Position numbers and translations under genes: made by a program. 20,875 nt of DNA from a virus: positions 1-20,875 of the IMG/VR virus record IMGVR_UViG_3300024259_000177; one strand, written 5' to 3'. The notes under the pieces were generated by a model. The model did not search any database. It saw only the letters and a program-made list of their open reading frames with translations, and had not been told where the DNA came from. Below, in pieces: positions 1 through 6,755 of the stretch (the stretch's first letter is position 1; the number at the start of each line of letters is the position of its first letter).

Positions 1-27
1 TAGCTTTTGCTTGAAATCTTCTATCAT
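1..27 (-). CDS. Start of an unidentified gene, cut by the window edge
   Basis: Only the first nine codons (MIEDFKQKL) are inside the window. The ATG overlaps the stop of the HNH gene as ATGA, and a strong ribosome binding site (AAAAAGGAGAT) lies in the last codons of that gene, so translation is very likely real and coupled. Nothing can be said about the product. It is the next member of the leftward operon. Confidence 0.6.
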
Positions 28-293
28 ATTATCTCCTTTTTAATAATCAATTCTCCACTATCAATTTTGGTATGGCATCCAAACCCACACAGCAAAGCGA
101 GATTAGATAATTCATCCCCACCACCAGCACCTCTTGTCTTGATATGGTGCGGGGATGCTTCATTCCTTTTCAATAACCTTCCACACCCCTGACATACATG
201 GGCTTCCCTATCATAAAGTTCATCAACCCTTACTGTCCATGCCTTAGACGGCTTTTTGAGTCTTTCTATGTCTGGTTTTGGATTGCCTATCAT
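24..293 (-). CDS. Small HNH endonuclease
   Basis: This 89-residue protein is predicted to be a metal-dependent nuclease of the HNH family. The zinc-knuckle and active-site pattern is complete: C34-x2-C37, then H49-H50 in 'ASPHHI', the N64 region 'LSNLALLC', and C69-x3-C73-H74. In phages, stand-alone HNH proteins of this size act as homing or packaging-associated nucleases or as resolvases; which applies here cannot be told. The start is supported by AAGGAGAAATA just upstream. It ends in an ATGA overlap with the next gene at the window edge. It sits at the distal end of the early/recombination operon, not beside a terminase, which argues mildly against a packaging role. Family assignment is confident; biological role is not. 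Confidence 0.85.
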   Translation of the reverse strand: MIGNPKPDIERLKKPSKAWTVRVDELYDREAHVCQGCGRLLKRNEASPHHIKTRGAGGGDELSNLALLCGFGCHTKIDSGELIIKKEII

Positions 294-329
294 TATTTCT
301 CCTTGGTTAATCTTAATATATTATATAGA

Positions 330-584
330 TTAACGACCTTTATAATTTTTGGCCGCATTTTTTCTGCAAATTTTATCAGCTTCTTTAAGGTTTTCACCTT
401 GCAAGATAATTGCTAAAATTTTATGAGCATATTTTTCATCCTGATTGCACACGATGTATTTATTATCAGGTAAATCAAGCTGCTTTAAGGCTTCAAAAAA
501 AACGTCAACATCATATTCTTTGTTCAATTCATCCAAATGTTTTCTATTTATTACAATAAATTTTTCTTTAAATTCTGCACTCAT
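330..584 (-). CDS. Hypothetical 84-residue protein
   Basis: I do not recognise this protein. It is soluble, lysine/glutamate-rich and mostly helical in character, with no membrane segment and no metal-binding cluster (two isolated cysteines). The start ATG at 584 has a good ribosome binding site (GGAAGG). The 65-nt gap upstream carries one copy of the repeated motif ATACATCATTTA (read on the plus strand). It lies between the 76-residue protein and the HNH gene and is separated from the HNH gene by only 36 nt. It is probably a small phage accessory protein expressed with the same operon. Confidence 0.7.
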   Translation of the reverse strand: MSAEFKEKFIVINRKHLDELNKEYDVDVFFEALKQLDLPDNKYIVCNQDEKYAHKILAIILQGENLKEADKICRKNAAKNYKGR

Positions 585-610
585 TTTTTATTTTCCTTCC
601 ATTATGGTAT

Positions 611-622
611 ATACATCATTTA
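611..622 (-). repeat. Copy A of dispersed motif TAAATGATGTAT (minus strand)
   Basis: The minus strand reads TAAATGATGTAT here, identical over 12 bases to part of copy B at 1086-1099 and close to copy C at 6756-6769. It lies in a short intergenic gap upstream of the 84-residue gene, about 30 nt before its start. The copies share orientation relative to transcription, which suggests a regulatory site (operator or stoperator-like) or a promoter element. Function is inferred only. Confidence 0.4.
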
Positions 623-649
623 GTTGTCCGGCTAATAGGCTCACTGACG

Positions 650-880
650 CTATATTTTACCGTATTGACAAGACTCATCGTCTTTAAAAAACTCACAAAG
701 GCTACCCTGGGGGCAGTTGCAGACATTGGACGACTGGTTGAAATAATTAAGGGCCGTCGTGTAGGCATCAATACTGCCCTGACAGATACCGGCAAGATAG
801 GTGTTTCCATCGCCGTGGTGTTTTTTCTCGGAGGCCTTCCAATACTTTAAATCTCTTTCAATCTGTTCTTTAATTTCCAT
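650..880 (-). CDS. Hypothetical 76-residue protein with cysteine-rich tail
   Basis: This short protein has a helical N-terminal half and a C-terminal cysteine cluster (NVCNCPQGSLCEFFKDDESC, about residues 53-72). The cysteines could bind a metal, but the spacing matches no family I can name. The first half (KEQIERDLKYWKASEKKHHGDGNTYLAGICQGSIDAY) resembles small helical phage proteins that precede cysteine tails; this is only an impression. The start is backed by TTGGAGCG upstream. It is the first gene after the predicted structured RNA at 900-1082, so that RNA would form its 5' leader if the two are co-transcribed. Confidence 0.7.
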   Translation of the reverse strand: MEIKEQIERDLKYWKASEKKHHGDGNTYLAGICQGSIDAYTTALNYFNQSSNVCNCPQGSLCEFFKDDESCQYGKI

Positions 881-899
881 AAGTCCGCTCCAATATTAT

Positions 900-1082
900 G
901 ATAACCGGTGTGGGAGAGAACTGGTTAGCCCCATTGCGTACCAGCCCTGTTGCTTCACGCACAACATTTCACCCTGTTTTACCCCTCCCACATCCGTGTT
1001 CATTATTTTATTATGTGCAACCCTGTTGCCCCATTCTCAGGCCCATCCTGATCCGAATTGCTTCAGACAGCAGTGTGTTATC
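900..1082 (-). ncRNA. Candidate structured RNA in a gene-free gap
   Basis: The stretch 881-1106 has no convincing gene. By hand count 90 of the 181 bases at 900-1080 are G or C, richer than the AT-rich neighbouring genes. It is dense in inverted repeats. Positions 903-916 pair with 985-1000 as a 14-bp stem with two one-base bulges (at 993 and 997). Inside it are hairpins 921-925/940-944 and 948-952/962-966, whose loops contain complementary TGCGT (935-939) and ACGCA (957-961). Three further hairpins follow: 1017-1021/1025-1029, 1037-1041/1047-1051 and 1052-1057/1062-1067. The last has a GCAA (GNRA-type) loop and a G-U pair only on the minus strand. The hexamers GATAAC (900-905) and GTTATC (1077-1082) frame the whole. 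It may be a cis-acting leader, a small RNA or a remnant of a mobile RNA element. It matches no class I know. Confidence 0.5.
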
Positions 1083-1085
1083 CGT

Positions 1086-1099
1086 TAAATACATCATTT
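1086..1099 (-). repeat. Copy B of dispersed motif AAATGATGTATTTA (minus strand)
   Basis: Minus strand AAATGATGTATTTA, the same 14 bases as copy C at 6756-6769. It lies just before (on the transcribed strand) the candidate structured RNA and just after the stop of the 67-residue gene. A weak sigma70-like arrangement (TTGAGA, 17 bases, TAAATG) overlaps it, so it could be a promoter for the RNA or an operator. This reading is tentative. Confidence 0.4.
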
Positions 1100-1106
1100 A
1101 AAATAA

Positions 1107-1310
1107 TTAAATCTCAATCTCAACAGTACGTCTAATTTCACCATCTGGCCCTTTGTATCTCCGCATTCTGATGAACTTCTTCAGCCCAAATATGAAATCA
1201 AATTTCTGCCTATATTTCTTGCACCCGTCTGTGTTCCTTGGCAAGCTGTGTGTTACCTTTGAATATGCCCAAAAGCTCTTATCGTTTTTATTTTTGGATA
1301 CACCTATCAT
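1107..1310 (-). CDS. Hypothetical 67-residue basic protein
   Basis: Unrecognised small protein rich in Lys, Arg and aromatic residues, ending in a strand-like 'RRTVEIEI'. I place the start at the ATG at 1310 (MIGVSKNK...). It overlaps the stop of the upstream gene as ATGA and has GGAG seven bases upstream. The frame can be extended to a GTG at 1328, but that start lacks a comparable ribosome binding site. The basic, beta-rich sequence would fit a nucleic-acid-binding role; no known motif supports that directly. Confidence 0.65.
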   Translation of the reverse strand: MIGVSKNKNDKSFWAYSKVTHSLPRNTDGCKKYRQKFDFIFGLKKFIRMRRYKGPDGEIRRTVEIEI

Positions 1311-1699
1311 TTCACACTCCAATTCCACTCAGTTTCATTCGGCAGCATCACAAGTATATTCAATTCCATGCTTGCGAATCGCCTGACATTTTCCAGATAT
1401 TCTTCCATCTGCTTTGTGTTCAGTCTTGTTGTTGACTTGACAAATTTTTCTCCCAGATTTTCATAACTCAAGAATTGTTTCTGCATCAACTGATGGATTT
1501 CCTCTGGCAGATATCCAAGCTCTGCACCGATTGTTTTGTAGACTACTCCCCACATGTACGCATTCTGCTTTTGGGATCTGGTCATTTTGTTATCAGGCAT
1601 ACCAGCTTTAAAAGCGTGTTCACGGATTAGGTCAACCGCTTTTCTATGGTACTGCATTTTGGTTAATGGGTGCTTGGTTTTATATTCTTCAAAAATCAT
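1307..1699 (-). CDS. Conserved phage protein, NinB-neighbourhood type
   Basis: The 130-residue protein has a recognisable phage-family pattern. It has a basic N-terminus, then 'RSQKQNAYMWGVVY' (about residues 41-54), 'ELGYLPEEIHQLMQKQFL' (about 60-77), and a C-terminal 'STTRLNTKQMEEYLENVRRFA' ahead of 'LPNETEW'. Proteins with this order of motifs are common in recombination/early regions of phages and are sometimes labelled NinB-like; their biochemical role is not settled. The ATG overlaps the stop of the radical SAM gene as ATGA. The ribosome binding site is weak, so expression probably depends on coupling. Family resemblance is from memory; the function assignment is weak. Confidence 0.6.
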   Translation of the reverse strand: MIFEEYKTKHPLTKMQYHRKAVDLIREHAFKAGMPDNKMTRSQKQNAYMWGVVYKTIGAELGYLPEEIHQLMQKQFLSYENLGEKFVKSTTRLNTKQMEEYLENVRRFASMELNILVMLPNETEWNWSVK

Positions 1700-2553
1700 A
1701 TCTTATACCTGTAATTATTCCACCCCTCTGCAATGGTTTTATATTTTCGCCATGAGAATGTATCCATAAACCGCTTAAAAGCTCTTGCCCTCTTGCTTGC
1801 CTTTGTCTTGCCAAGGTATGGCATTATGTATGGGTCAAATTTATACTTAATGATTTTTTCGCATCTGTAGAAATCTTCTTCAAGCGTTGTGTCATATCCG
1901 CATAGAACATAAATTCTGGTTCTAAGTTTATACTTTCGAGCAATTTTTAATCCTCTGATCATCAAGGCATCATCCTGTATTCTGTCCCATGCAAAGAAAC
2001 ACCATTTCAGCCACTTGGTTTTTTTCAGAGCCTCTGCCTTTTCTTCATCAAGCAACCTTAAATCATACCCATTAGCATCCTCAACCGTTAAATCTGCATC
2101 CCATATTTCTTCAAAGGTTTCCTTCCATCGTGGATCTTGGAATGTGTTGTTATTGAGGAGCAAAATGTTTTTAAATTCAGAATTATGAAATTCCCAGATG
2201 CTATGATGCTCAACGTCTGGATGAACCATTTTCGGAACATAACAAAAATCACAGGTGTTGAAACATGGTCTAAAAGTATATCCTAGACTGAAATTATACC
2301 CGTATAGATCATAATCGGGTTTCATCTCATTGATATAATCAGGAAGAACACTTCCGCTAAAAACTGGGCCACCATATTCGTCTGCCACAAATTCATTTTT
2401 ATTTCTTTCATACAGGATTGAAGCATAGGTATAATCAGCAGGAAAAATAGGGGCATTAAGCATTACTTCATCGCATTCAGCTTTGTGGTATGCAGATATT
2501 TTCATCAGAGCAAGATTGTGATGTGGGGCATCAGAAAGTAAACTTATCTTCAT
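1696..2553 (-). CDS. Radical SAM protein, phage type
   Basis: This 285-residue protein carries the iron-sulfur motif C97-x3-C101-x2-C104 (CFNTCDFCYVP), the signature of radical S-adenosylmethionine enzymes. The N-terminal ~80 residues (KISLLSDAPHHNLALMKISA, 'HKAECDEV') resemble the Rossmann-like/B12-binding-type N-terminal region seen in phage and gut-metagenome radical SAM proteins. The rest is a shortened TIM-barrel-like domain with a basic C-terminus. The substrate is unknown. It overlaps both neighbours by ATGA, so it is tightly coupled to the coiled-coil gene upstream and the 130-residue gene downstream. It lies a few genes from a DpdA-like DNA modification gene, and a role in nucleotide or DNA base modification is a reasonable but unproven inference. 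It is not QueE: the cysteine spacing and length do not fit. Confidence 0.85.
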   Translation of the reverse strand: MKISLLSDAPHHNLALMKISAYHKAECDEVMLNAPIFPADYTYASILYERNKNEFVADEYGGPVFSGSVLPDYINEMKPDYDLYGYNFSLGYTFRPCFNTCDFCYVPKMVHPDVEHHSIWEFHNSEFKNILLLNNNTFQDPRWKETFEEIWDADLTVEDANGYDLRLLDEEKAEALKKTKWLKWCFFAWDRIQDDALMIRGLKIARKYKLRTRIYVLCGYDTTLEEDFYRCEKIIKYKFDPYIMPYLGKTKASKRARAFKRFMDTFSWRKYKTIAEGWNNYRYKI

Positions 2554-3692
2554 AGCTCAATTCCACCAACTTTAAAAACAGCAACAACATCCTTCAGCCC
2601 TTCTTTAAATTTAGCATGAAGTTCTATTGCCTCTGGTGTTTGGAGATAAGGAGTATGAATTTCAGAAACGAATGTTAAAAAATCATTGGAAACCGTTTCA
2701 ATTATTTTCTGATCAGCCACAATAAGCTTCGCCCGTTTCTTATCCTTGGCAAGTTTGGCTTTACGCAACTTTTCAGCAGCTTTCAGGTCAGCTTCCTTGG
2801 CTTTTTCAAAAGATTCGTCCATAATTAATGCTTCTGGGATAAGAGATTGTCGGTATTCCATTAATTTCTGAGCCTGCTCTTGTGCCTCTATCTCTTTCTC
2901 CTTCTTCCTGAGTGCAGCAGCATCCTTTTTGATCTTATCCTCTTTAAAACGCAATTTTTGAGCCTTTTCAGCAGCTTTTTTATCTTCAGCCGCTTTTTCC
3001 TTTTTTCTGACCTTTTCGGCTTCAGCCTGTTTTTTTGCAAATTCAGCTTTTTCATCAGCAAGTTTTTTGGCAGCAGCTTCATTTTCTTTTCTGATTTGCT
3101 CCTGCCGTGCCTGTTCATTCTCAAAAAGAATCCGGGCAGCAAGTGCTTCACCAGTTTTAACAATTCCATCGGTGAGCATATCGAGTGCATCTGGTTCCCG
3201 TTCCTGAAATTCATCTGTGATTTTGATATTCTGGAGCTTGTCAAGGTCAACCTGAATGTCTTTTGCTGATCTGTTATAATTAAGGCCCAACTCACACTTG
3301 CTTTGAAGATCTGTCATGAGATAATCAAGTTGTGCTTGCCGTTCAATTTCAATGTTAGCTTCTCTCTGATCTTCTTCATCGAGCATTTCTTTAAACTTCT
3401 GTTCGTAAGGAGCCAATGGCTCAATCAAATCCTTGGCTTTGGAGTTGACTGTGGATACAAAATTCCTTGCCTCAGTTCCAAGCTCCCTTCTCCGCTTATC
3501 AGTCTTGGTTCTGGCTTTTTTGAATTTCATATACACGGTGTGAATTTCTTTGTAAGAATCCTTATCGCCCGGAATCAATTCAAGGCCGTCATATTTTTTA
3601 ATCATGTCAGTTACTGATTCTGGTGTCAGGTTAAATTCGATTACGGCAAAATCTTTTTTGGCAATTTCTATCACGTTTGCTGGTTGGTTCAT
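2550..3692 (-). CDS. Long coiled-coil phage protein, DUF1351-like
   Basis: A 380-residue, highly charged protein. Residues ~1-120 contain a helical segment rich in 'KFKKARTKTDKRRRELG' and 'APYEQKFKEMLDEEDQREA'. These resemble the DUF1351-type proteins found beside RecT/ERF annealing proteins in phage genomes. Residues ~190-320 are an almost continuous Lys/Glu/Ala coiled coil, and the last ~50 residues are a separate small domain. No catalytic motif is visible. The start is supported by AAAGGGAGAACAAA and an ATGA overlap with the preceding gene. Position in the ERF-YqaJ operon suggests a recombination or replication accessory role; this is context only. Similarity to generic coiled coils makes distant family calls unreliable. 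Confidence 0.65.
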   Translation of the reverse strand: MNQPANVIEIAKKDFAVIEFNLTPESVTDMIKKYDGLELIPGDKDSYKEIHTVYMKFKKARTKTDKRRRELGTEARNFVSTVNSKAKDLIEPLAPYEQKFKEMLDEEDQREANIEIERQAQLDYLMTDLQSKCELGLNYNRSAKDIQVDLDKLQNIKITDEFQEREPDALDMLTDGIVKTGEALAARILFENEQARQEQIRKENEAAAKKLADEKAEFAKKQAEAEKVRKKEKAAEDKKAAEKAQKLRFKEDKIKKDAAALRKKEKEIEAQEQAQKLMEYRQSLIPEALIMDESFEKAKEADLKAAEKLRKAKLAKDKKRAKLIVADQKIIETVSNDFLTFVSEIHTPYLQTPEAIELHAKFKEGLKDVVAVFKVGGIEL

Positions 3693-3880
3693 TTTGTTCT
3701 CCCTTTTTTAAGTGTAAATTCAATATCATTAAACTTCTGTTTTAATTTTTTTATATCTCTACTTTGGTCTTCAACAACGTACCTAACAATTCTTGAATCA
3801 ATGTTCTCATATTTTGATAACCACCTATAACCTCTCAAAAACATAACTTTTGCAAAATATTTTCCAGTTAAATCACCCAT
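3689..3880 (-). CDS. Hypothetical 63-residue basic protein
   Basis: Unrecognised. It is rich in Lys and Arg, with a probable helix at the C-terminus ('DQSRDIKKLKQKFNDIEFTL'). It overlaps the end of the DpdA-like gene by 13 bases and its own stop overlaps the next start as ATGA. A ribosome binding site (AAGGGAG) sits inside the upstream gene. Overlap on both sides makes it a genuine operon member rather than a chance frame. Confidence 0.65.
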   Translation of the reverse strand: MGDLTGKYFAKVMFLRGYRWLSKYENIDSRIVRYVVEDQSRDIKKLKQKFNDIEFTLKKGRTK

Positions 3881-4467
3881 TCTGATTGATTGCTCCCTTC
3901 AAAATATTCTATGAAATCGAAATATTGTTTTCCCTTGCCTCTAAAAAATCCTGTGCCATCCACAGAATCAGCACCTATTGACTCAGCCCATCGTAAACGT
4001 GATTCAGTTGTAACTCTTCCAATATGCAACCAAGGCGTTATACCTTTAAATTTTTCTGATGTAGATATTTTCCAAACAGTAGAGCCACCAACAAACACCG
4101 CATCTGCTTCTTTCGGCACATCACATGGTTCATGCCCATCCTGAACAACAAATGCTAATTTGAAACCAAAATCAGATATTCTCTTATTATGTTTATGCCA
4201 TCTTTTGTTAGTGGCTTCTGCATCAGCGACAACATCAGGAACGCATACCCACAATGGTTTTCTTCTCATTAATGACACTTTCCTCAACATAAGATAAAAT
4301 TCTTTTTCGTCCCACCTTGTAAAACACCCATTATCAAGAGCAAATGGCAAATAAAATGGTGGTTTTTTATATGAGAATGGTGTGTTTAGAGTTCCAACCT
4401 TGCCGGGGTATTTACCAGCGAAATAGTGAACTATTCCGCTCATGTTGTTTGCTGGCATTATCATCAT
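3868..4467 (-). CDS. DpdA-like TGT-fold DNA modification protein
   Basis: This 199-residue protein resembles short DpdA-family proteins, relatives of tRNA-guanine transglycosylase that exchange guanine in DNA for a 7-deazaguanine base. Visible motifs, in order: 'ALDNGCFTRWDE' (residues 43-54), 'VPDVVADAEAT' (76-86), 'FVVQDG' (106-111), 'FVGGS' (125-129, equivalent in position to the base-binding glycines of TGT), 'HIGRVTTESRLRWAESIG' (148-165) and 'DSVDGTGF' (167-174). Asp78, Asp82 and Asp170 are the candidate catalytic acids. It has no tRNA-binding PUA or zinc region, unlike cellular TGT. Several in-frame ATGs crowd the start; AAAAAAGGAT upstream favours the first. It lies between the YqaJ nuclease gene and a 63-residue gene in the leftward operon. 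No preQ0 biosynthesis gene is present in the window. The fold assignment is good; the exact base made is unknown. Confidence 0.75.
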   Translation of the reverse strand: MMIMPANNMSGIVHYFAGKYPGKVGTLNTPFSYKKPPFYLPFALDNGCFTRWDEKEFYLMLRKVSLMRRKPLWVCVPDVVADAEATNKRWHKHNKRISDFGFKLAFVVQDGHEPCDVPKEADAVFVGGSTVWKISTSEKFKGITPWLHIGRVTTESRLRWAESIGADSVDGTGFFRGKGKQYFDFIEYFEGSNQSEWVI

Positions 4468-4481
4468 CCGCTTATCCTTTT

Positions 4482-5093
4482 TTAAGCTTTCAGTCGTTCA
4501 ATAAGGTCATCAACCTCCCTGTTGAATAACCAGACTGCTGTTTTGATTTTTGATATTAGATCTTCGTTTCTTTCAACTTTTATAATCAGTGGTGGAAGAT
4601 CCGGGTGGTAAGAGAAAAAGTGCCACACCTTCCATCCAGTAACAAATAAGCTAAATTGGCACTGCAAAGAATATTCTGTTGGAAGTTTGTTCTGGTCAAG
4701 GTATTTAACCTGAGTCGCAGGGATAACGCTTTTGACTTCCAGACCTTCTTCTTTATCCACAACGATTGAATCAGGGCTACAGTGATATCTTGCATTGGTT
4801 CCCGGCTTGATCAAAGATACTGGTCTTGTTTTAATGCCAGTTATGAAGTTAAAGGCGTTGATGGTTTCTTCTTCTCGCTCTAAACCCTCTTCCATATGTT
4901 TATTGGAATAAGTTTCTGTCTTTGCCCCGGTCATTAATTCGGCAGCCATCTGATACATGTAGGCTTTTCGCTGAGAAGATGCTTTCCCTGTACTGGTTAT
5001 TATTTTGGATACACTTGAGGCTCCGATTGAGCCAATCCTGTGAAGATTCCATTCAGGTGTTCCCTGCTCTCCATCGATTATTTCAATTGGCAT
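4482..5093 (-). CDS. YqaJ/lambda-exonuclease-type recombination nuclease
   Basis: A 203-residue PD-(D/E)XK nuclease that would resect double-strand ends to make single strands for the ERF annealing protein. Diagnostic features are 'GSIGASSVSKII' near the N-terminus (21-32), 'MEEGLEREEETINAF' (67-81) with the conserved acidic residue, 'CSPDSIV' with D108, 'EVK' (E119-x-K121), and the Q144-Q146 region 'LQCQFSLFVTGW' (143-154). The size matches the family. The start overlaps the end of the ERF gene by 11 bases, with GCGAGGT upstream. This nuclease plus annealase order is the standard phage recombination pair. It acts in the host cytoplasm on phage DNA. Confidence 0.9.
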   Translation of the reverse strand: MPIEIIDGEQGTPEWNLHRIGSIGASSVSKIITSTGKASSQRKAYMYQMAAELMTGAKTETYSNKHMEEGLEREEETINAFNFITGIKTRPVSLIKPGTNARYHCSPDSIVVDKEEGLEVKSVIPATQVKYLDQNKLPTEYSLQCQFSLFVTGWKVWHFFSYHPDLPPLIIKVERNEDLISKIKTAVWLFNREVDDLIERLKA

Positions 5094-5832
5094 TTTTTGA
5101 CCTCGCTTTCAAAGCTGCTTTAGCCTTGCCAAAATTAGCAGCATGGATCTCTTCAACCGTTTCGCACCCTGCCATTTTCAGGAATTCTTTTTCGGTTAAA
5201 CCTTTGATGCTTTCGATGGTTTCACGGATTTCGATGCACTGTTCTTCGGATAGGCATTTGATTGACTCTGATGCCTGTCCATCATCATCTTGATCCTCAG
5301 TTGCAAGCCCTGTCAGGGCAAGAATTGTGTACCTCTCAAGGTAGGATATAGTTGAACCAATTGCCTGAATGCTGTTCTTGTTACCGGTATTATCCGATGC
5401 AGCAAACAAGGAAGTGCTTTCACTATGCCCAAGTTCATGGGTGATAGTACAGGTTACCTTTACACCCTTCTCTGTCTGGTCTAAGGGCCATGCTGCTGAA
5501 AGGCCATATTTCCCCATCGCTTTGCCGATCTTAGATGCAACATTTCCAAGGCTTGCATGGGAATAACTTGTTGTTCCTGACCCCGGCTTTTTCCCTTTGT
5601 AACCAACTTTTTTGTCTTTCATTATTACAGGGGGATCTGCCTTGAACAATGCCATTGCTTTTGTGTAAGCTTTTTTGGCTTGCATTGCATCATACTTTTC
5701 CTGTAGGGCAAGCATCTTTTCAAGATTATCAATGCTGCCACCATTTGCCAAAAAACTCTGTGCAAGCTCAAACGGCCCTGCCTGAACTGGTAAGTTTTCT
5801 TCGCTCACAACCAACACTTTTTTTTCAACCAT
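5083..5832 (-). CDS. erf: ERF-type single-strand annealing protein
   Basis: A 249-residue ERF family recombinase that promotes annealing of complementary single strands in phage recombination and genome circularisation. The conserved core includes 'MAL FKADPP' and 'SYSHASLGNVASKIGKAM' (residues 89-106). It ends in the hallmark 'IQAIGSTISYLERYTILAL' followed by the acidic 'ATEDQDDDG' (155-185). The C-terminal ~60 residues are a helical tail that ends in a basic stretch ('KAKAALKARSK'). AAAAAGGAGAATAAG precedes the ATG. It directly precedes, and overlaps, its partner nuclease. RecT or Sak families do not fit; ERF is confident. Confidence 0.92.
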   Translation of the reverse strand: MVEKKVLVVSEENLPVQAGPFELAQSFLANGGSIDNLEKMLALQEKYDAMQAKKAYTKAMALFKADPPVIMKDKKVGYKGKKPGSGTTSYSHASLGNVASKIGKAMGKYGLSAAWPLDQTEKGVKVTCTITHELGHSESTSLFAASDNTGNKNSIQAIGSTISYLERYTILALTGLATEDQDDDGQASESIKCLSEEQCIEIRETIESIKGLTEKEFLKMAGCETVEEIHAANFGKAKAALKARSKNAN

Positions 5833-5866
5833 TCTTATTCTCCTTTTTAATGTTATTGTTTATATA

Positions 5867-6322
5867 TTATTTACTGGAATACTGTTTCATGTTTTCAATT
5901 GCCTTATAATCAGGATGTCGATAGTTTTTTAAAAATTCTGGCATTTTGGCAAGTTTGCCATTTTTTGTAGCCTGAACCCTTGTTCCGATATCTGGTTGAT
6001 TTGTAAATGTATCTTGATATTCTTCAAGTAAGGAAGCCATTTGGTTCTGCCAATCATCGGGCATAGAGTGCATTAAAACTCTTGGAATAGTTAAAAAACT
6101 GGCATAACTCAATTCAAACCATCCCCATAGTCTTTCTTTTCCATCTTGGTCATCACATTCAAGCATTGCCTTTTTCAATTCTTCCCTGGACAATAAAACT
6201 TCAACCGCATCAATACCTTGATCAGTCATAACAGTAATTGAAACACCTTCGGTCTTCTTTTTTCCATCACTGATGGTGCATTGATTTTGCTCTATGATTG
6301 ATTTGTCGCTGAAAATTTTCAT
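5867..6322 (-). CDS. Conserved phage hypothetical protein (151 residues)
   Basis: Soluble and acidic, with no membrane segment or metal cluster. The segment 'SFLTIPRVLMHSMPDDWQ' (about residues 76-93) followed by a helical 'LLEEYQDTF' is the part most like conserved phage proteins I have seen in recombination operons, but I know no function. TGGAGGAAAT precedes the ATG. It is the gene before ERF. A degenerate copy of the dispersed GATGTATTTA-type motif lies about 20 nt upstream (6340-6353). Confidence 0.7.
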   Translation of the reverse strand: MKIFSDKSIIEQNQCTISDGKKKTEGVSITVMTDQGIDAVEVLLSREELKKAMLECDDQDGKERLWGWFELSYASFLTIPRVLMHSMPDDWQNQMASLLEEYQDTFTNQPDIGTRVQATKNGKLAKMPEFLKNYRHPDYKAIENMKQYSSK

Positions 6323-6359
6323 ATTTCCTCCATTAAACTAAACACATCGCATTGTTATA

Positions 6360-6734
6360 TTATTTAGCGGAGTCTGATTTTGTCGGGCTTAATTCTTTTA
6401 ACCATTCTTCCGAAAGGTCTAAAAGCTTATTCGGAAAACTTTGTATTTGCTCATTGTTAATGATTTTCGGCAAAACAATTATTGCTGCAATCTGCTTTGT
6501 TGATGGAATAAATGTGTTGATTGCCGATACAAACAATATCAATACGCTAAGAGAAATAGCTGTTATTACAGACTTTTTTATATATTCTTTTTTATCTTCA
6601 CCGATAATATATATAGAGCAAACCATAATCCCAACTAAAAGGATCATTCCTGTACCGAAACAAAATCCGTTTAATAAACTCTTAATATCATCTAATTTCA
6701 CAAGCCAATACATATCCATTGTTGAAAAGTTCAT
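6360..6734 (-). CDS. Two-helix phage membrane protein
   Basis: A 124-residue protein with two predicted transmembrane helices (about residues 26-46, 'GTGMILLVGIMVCSIYIIG', and 56-74, 'AISLSVLILFVSAINTF') and a soluble C-terminal helix ('SFPNKLLDLSEEWLKEL'). The N-terminus 'MDMYWLVKLDDIKSLL' resembles a small membrane protein found in many phages, whose function is unknown. It is not near the lysis genes and so is a poor holin candidate. AAAAGGAGAGTAAA precedes the start. Copy C of the repeated motif lies just upstream (6756-6769). Confidence 0.75.
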   Translation of the reverse strand: MNFSTMDMYWLVKLDDIKSLLNGFCFGTGMILLVGIMVCSIYIIGEDKKEYIKKSVITAISLSVLILFVSAINTFIPSTKQIAAIIVLPKIINNEQIQSFPNKLLDLSEEWLKELSPTKSDSAK

Positions 6735-6755
6735 TTTACTCTCCTTTTATTCGCC

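Noticed and set aside
900-1082. Structured element as a retron, group II intron, HEARO/omega RNA or known riboswitch
   Set aside because: No reverse transcriptase, IscB-type protein, domain V or aptamer consensus was found; the nearby HNH protein is only 89 residues.
801-1101. Plus-strand open frames of 95 and 67 codons over the gene-free gap, and minus-strand frames of 28 and 36 codons inside it
   Set aside because: None has a ribosome binding site, they lack protein-like composition, and the inverted repeats explain the region better as RNA.
6360-6734. Two-helix membrane protein as holin
   Set aside because: It lies in the recombination operon, far from the endolysin, and ends in a long soluble helix.
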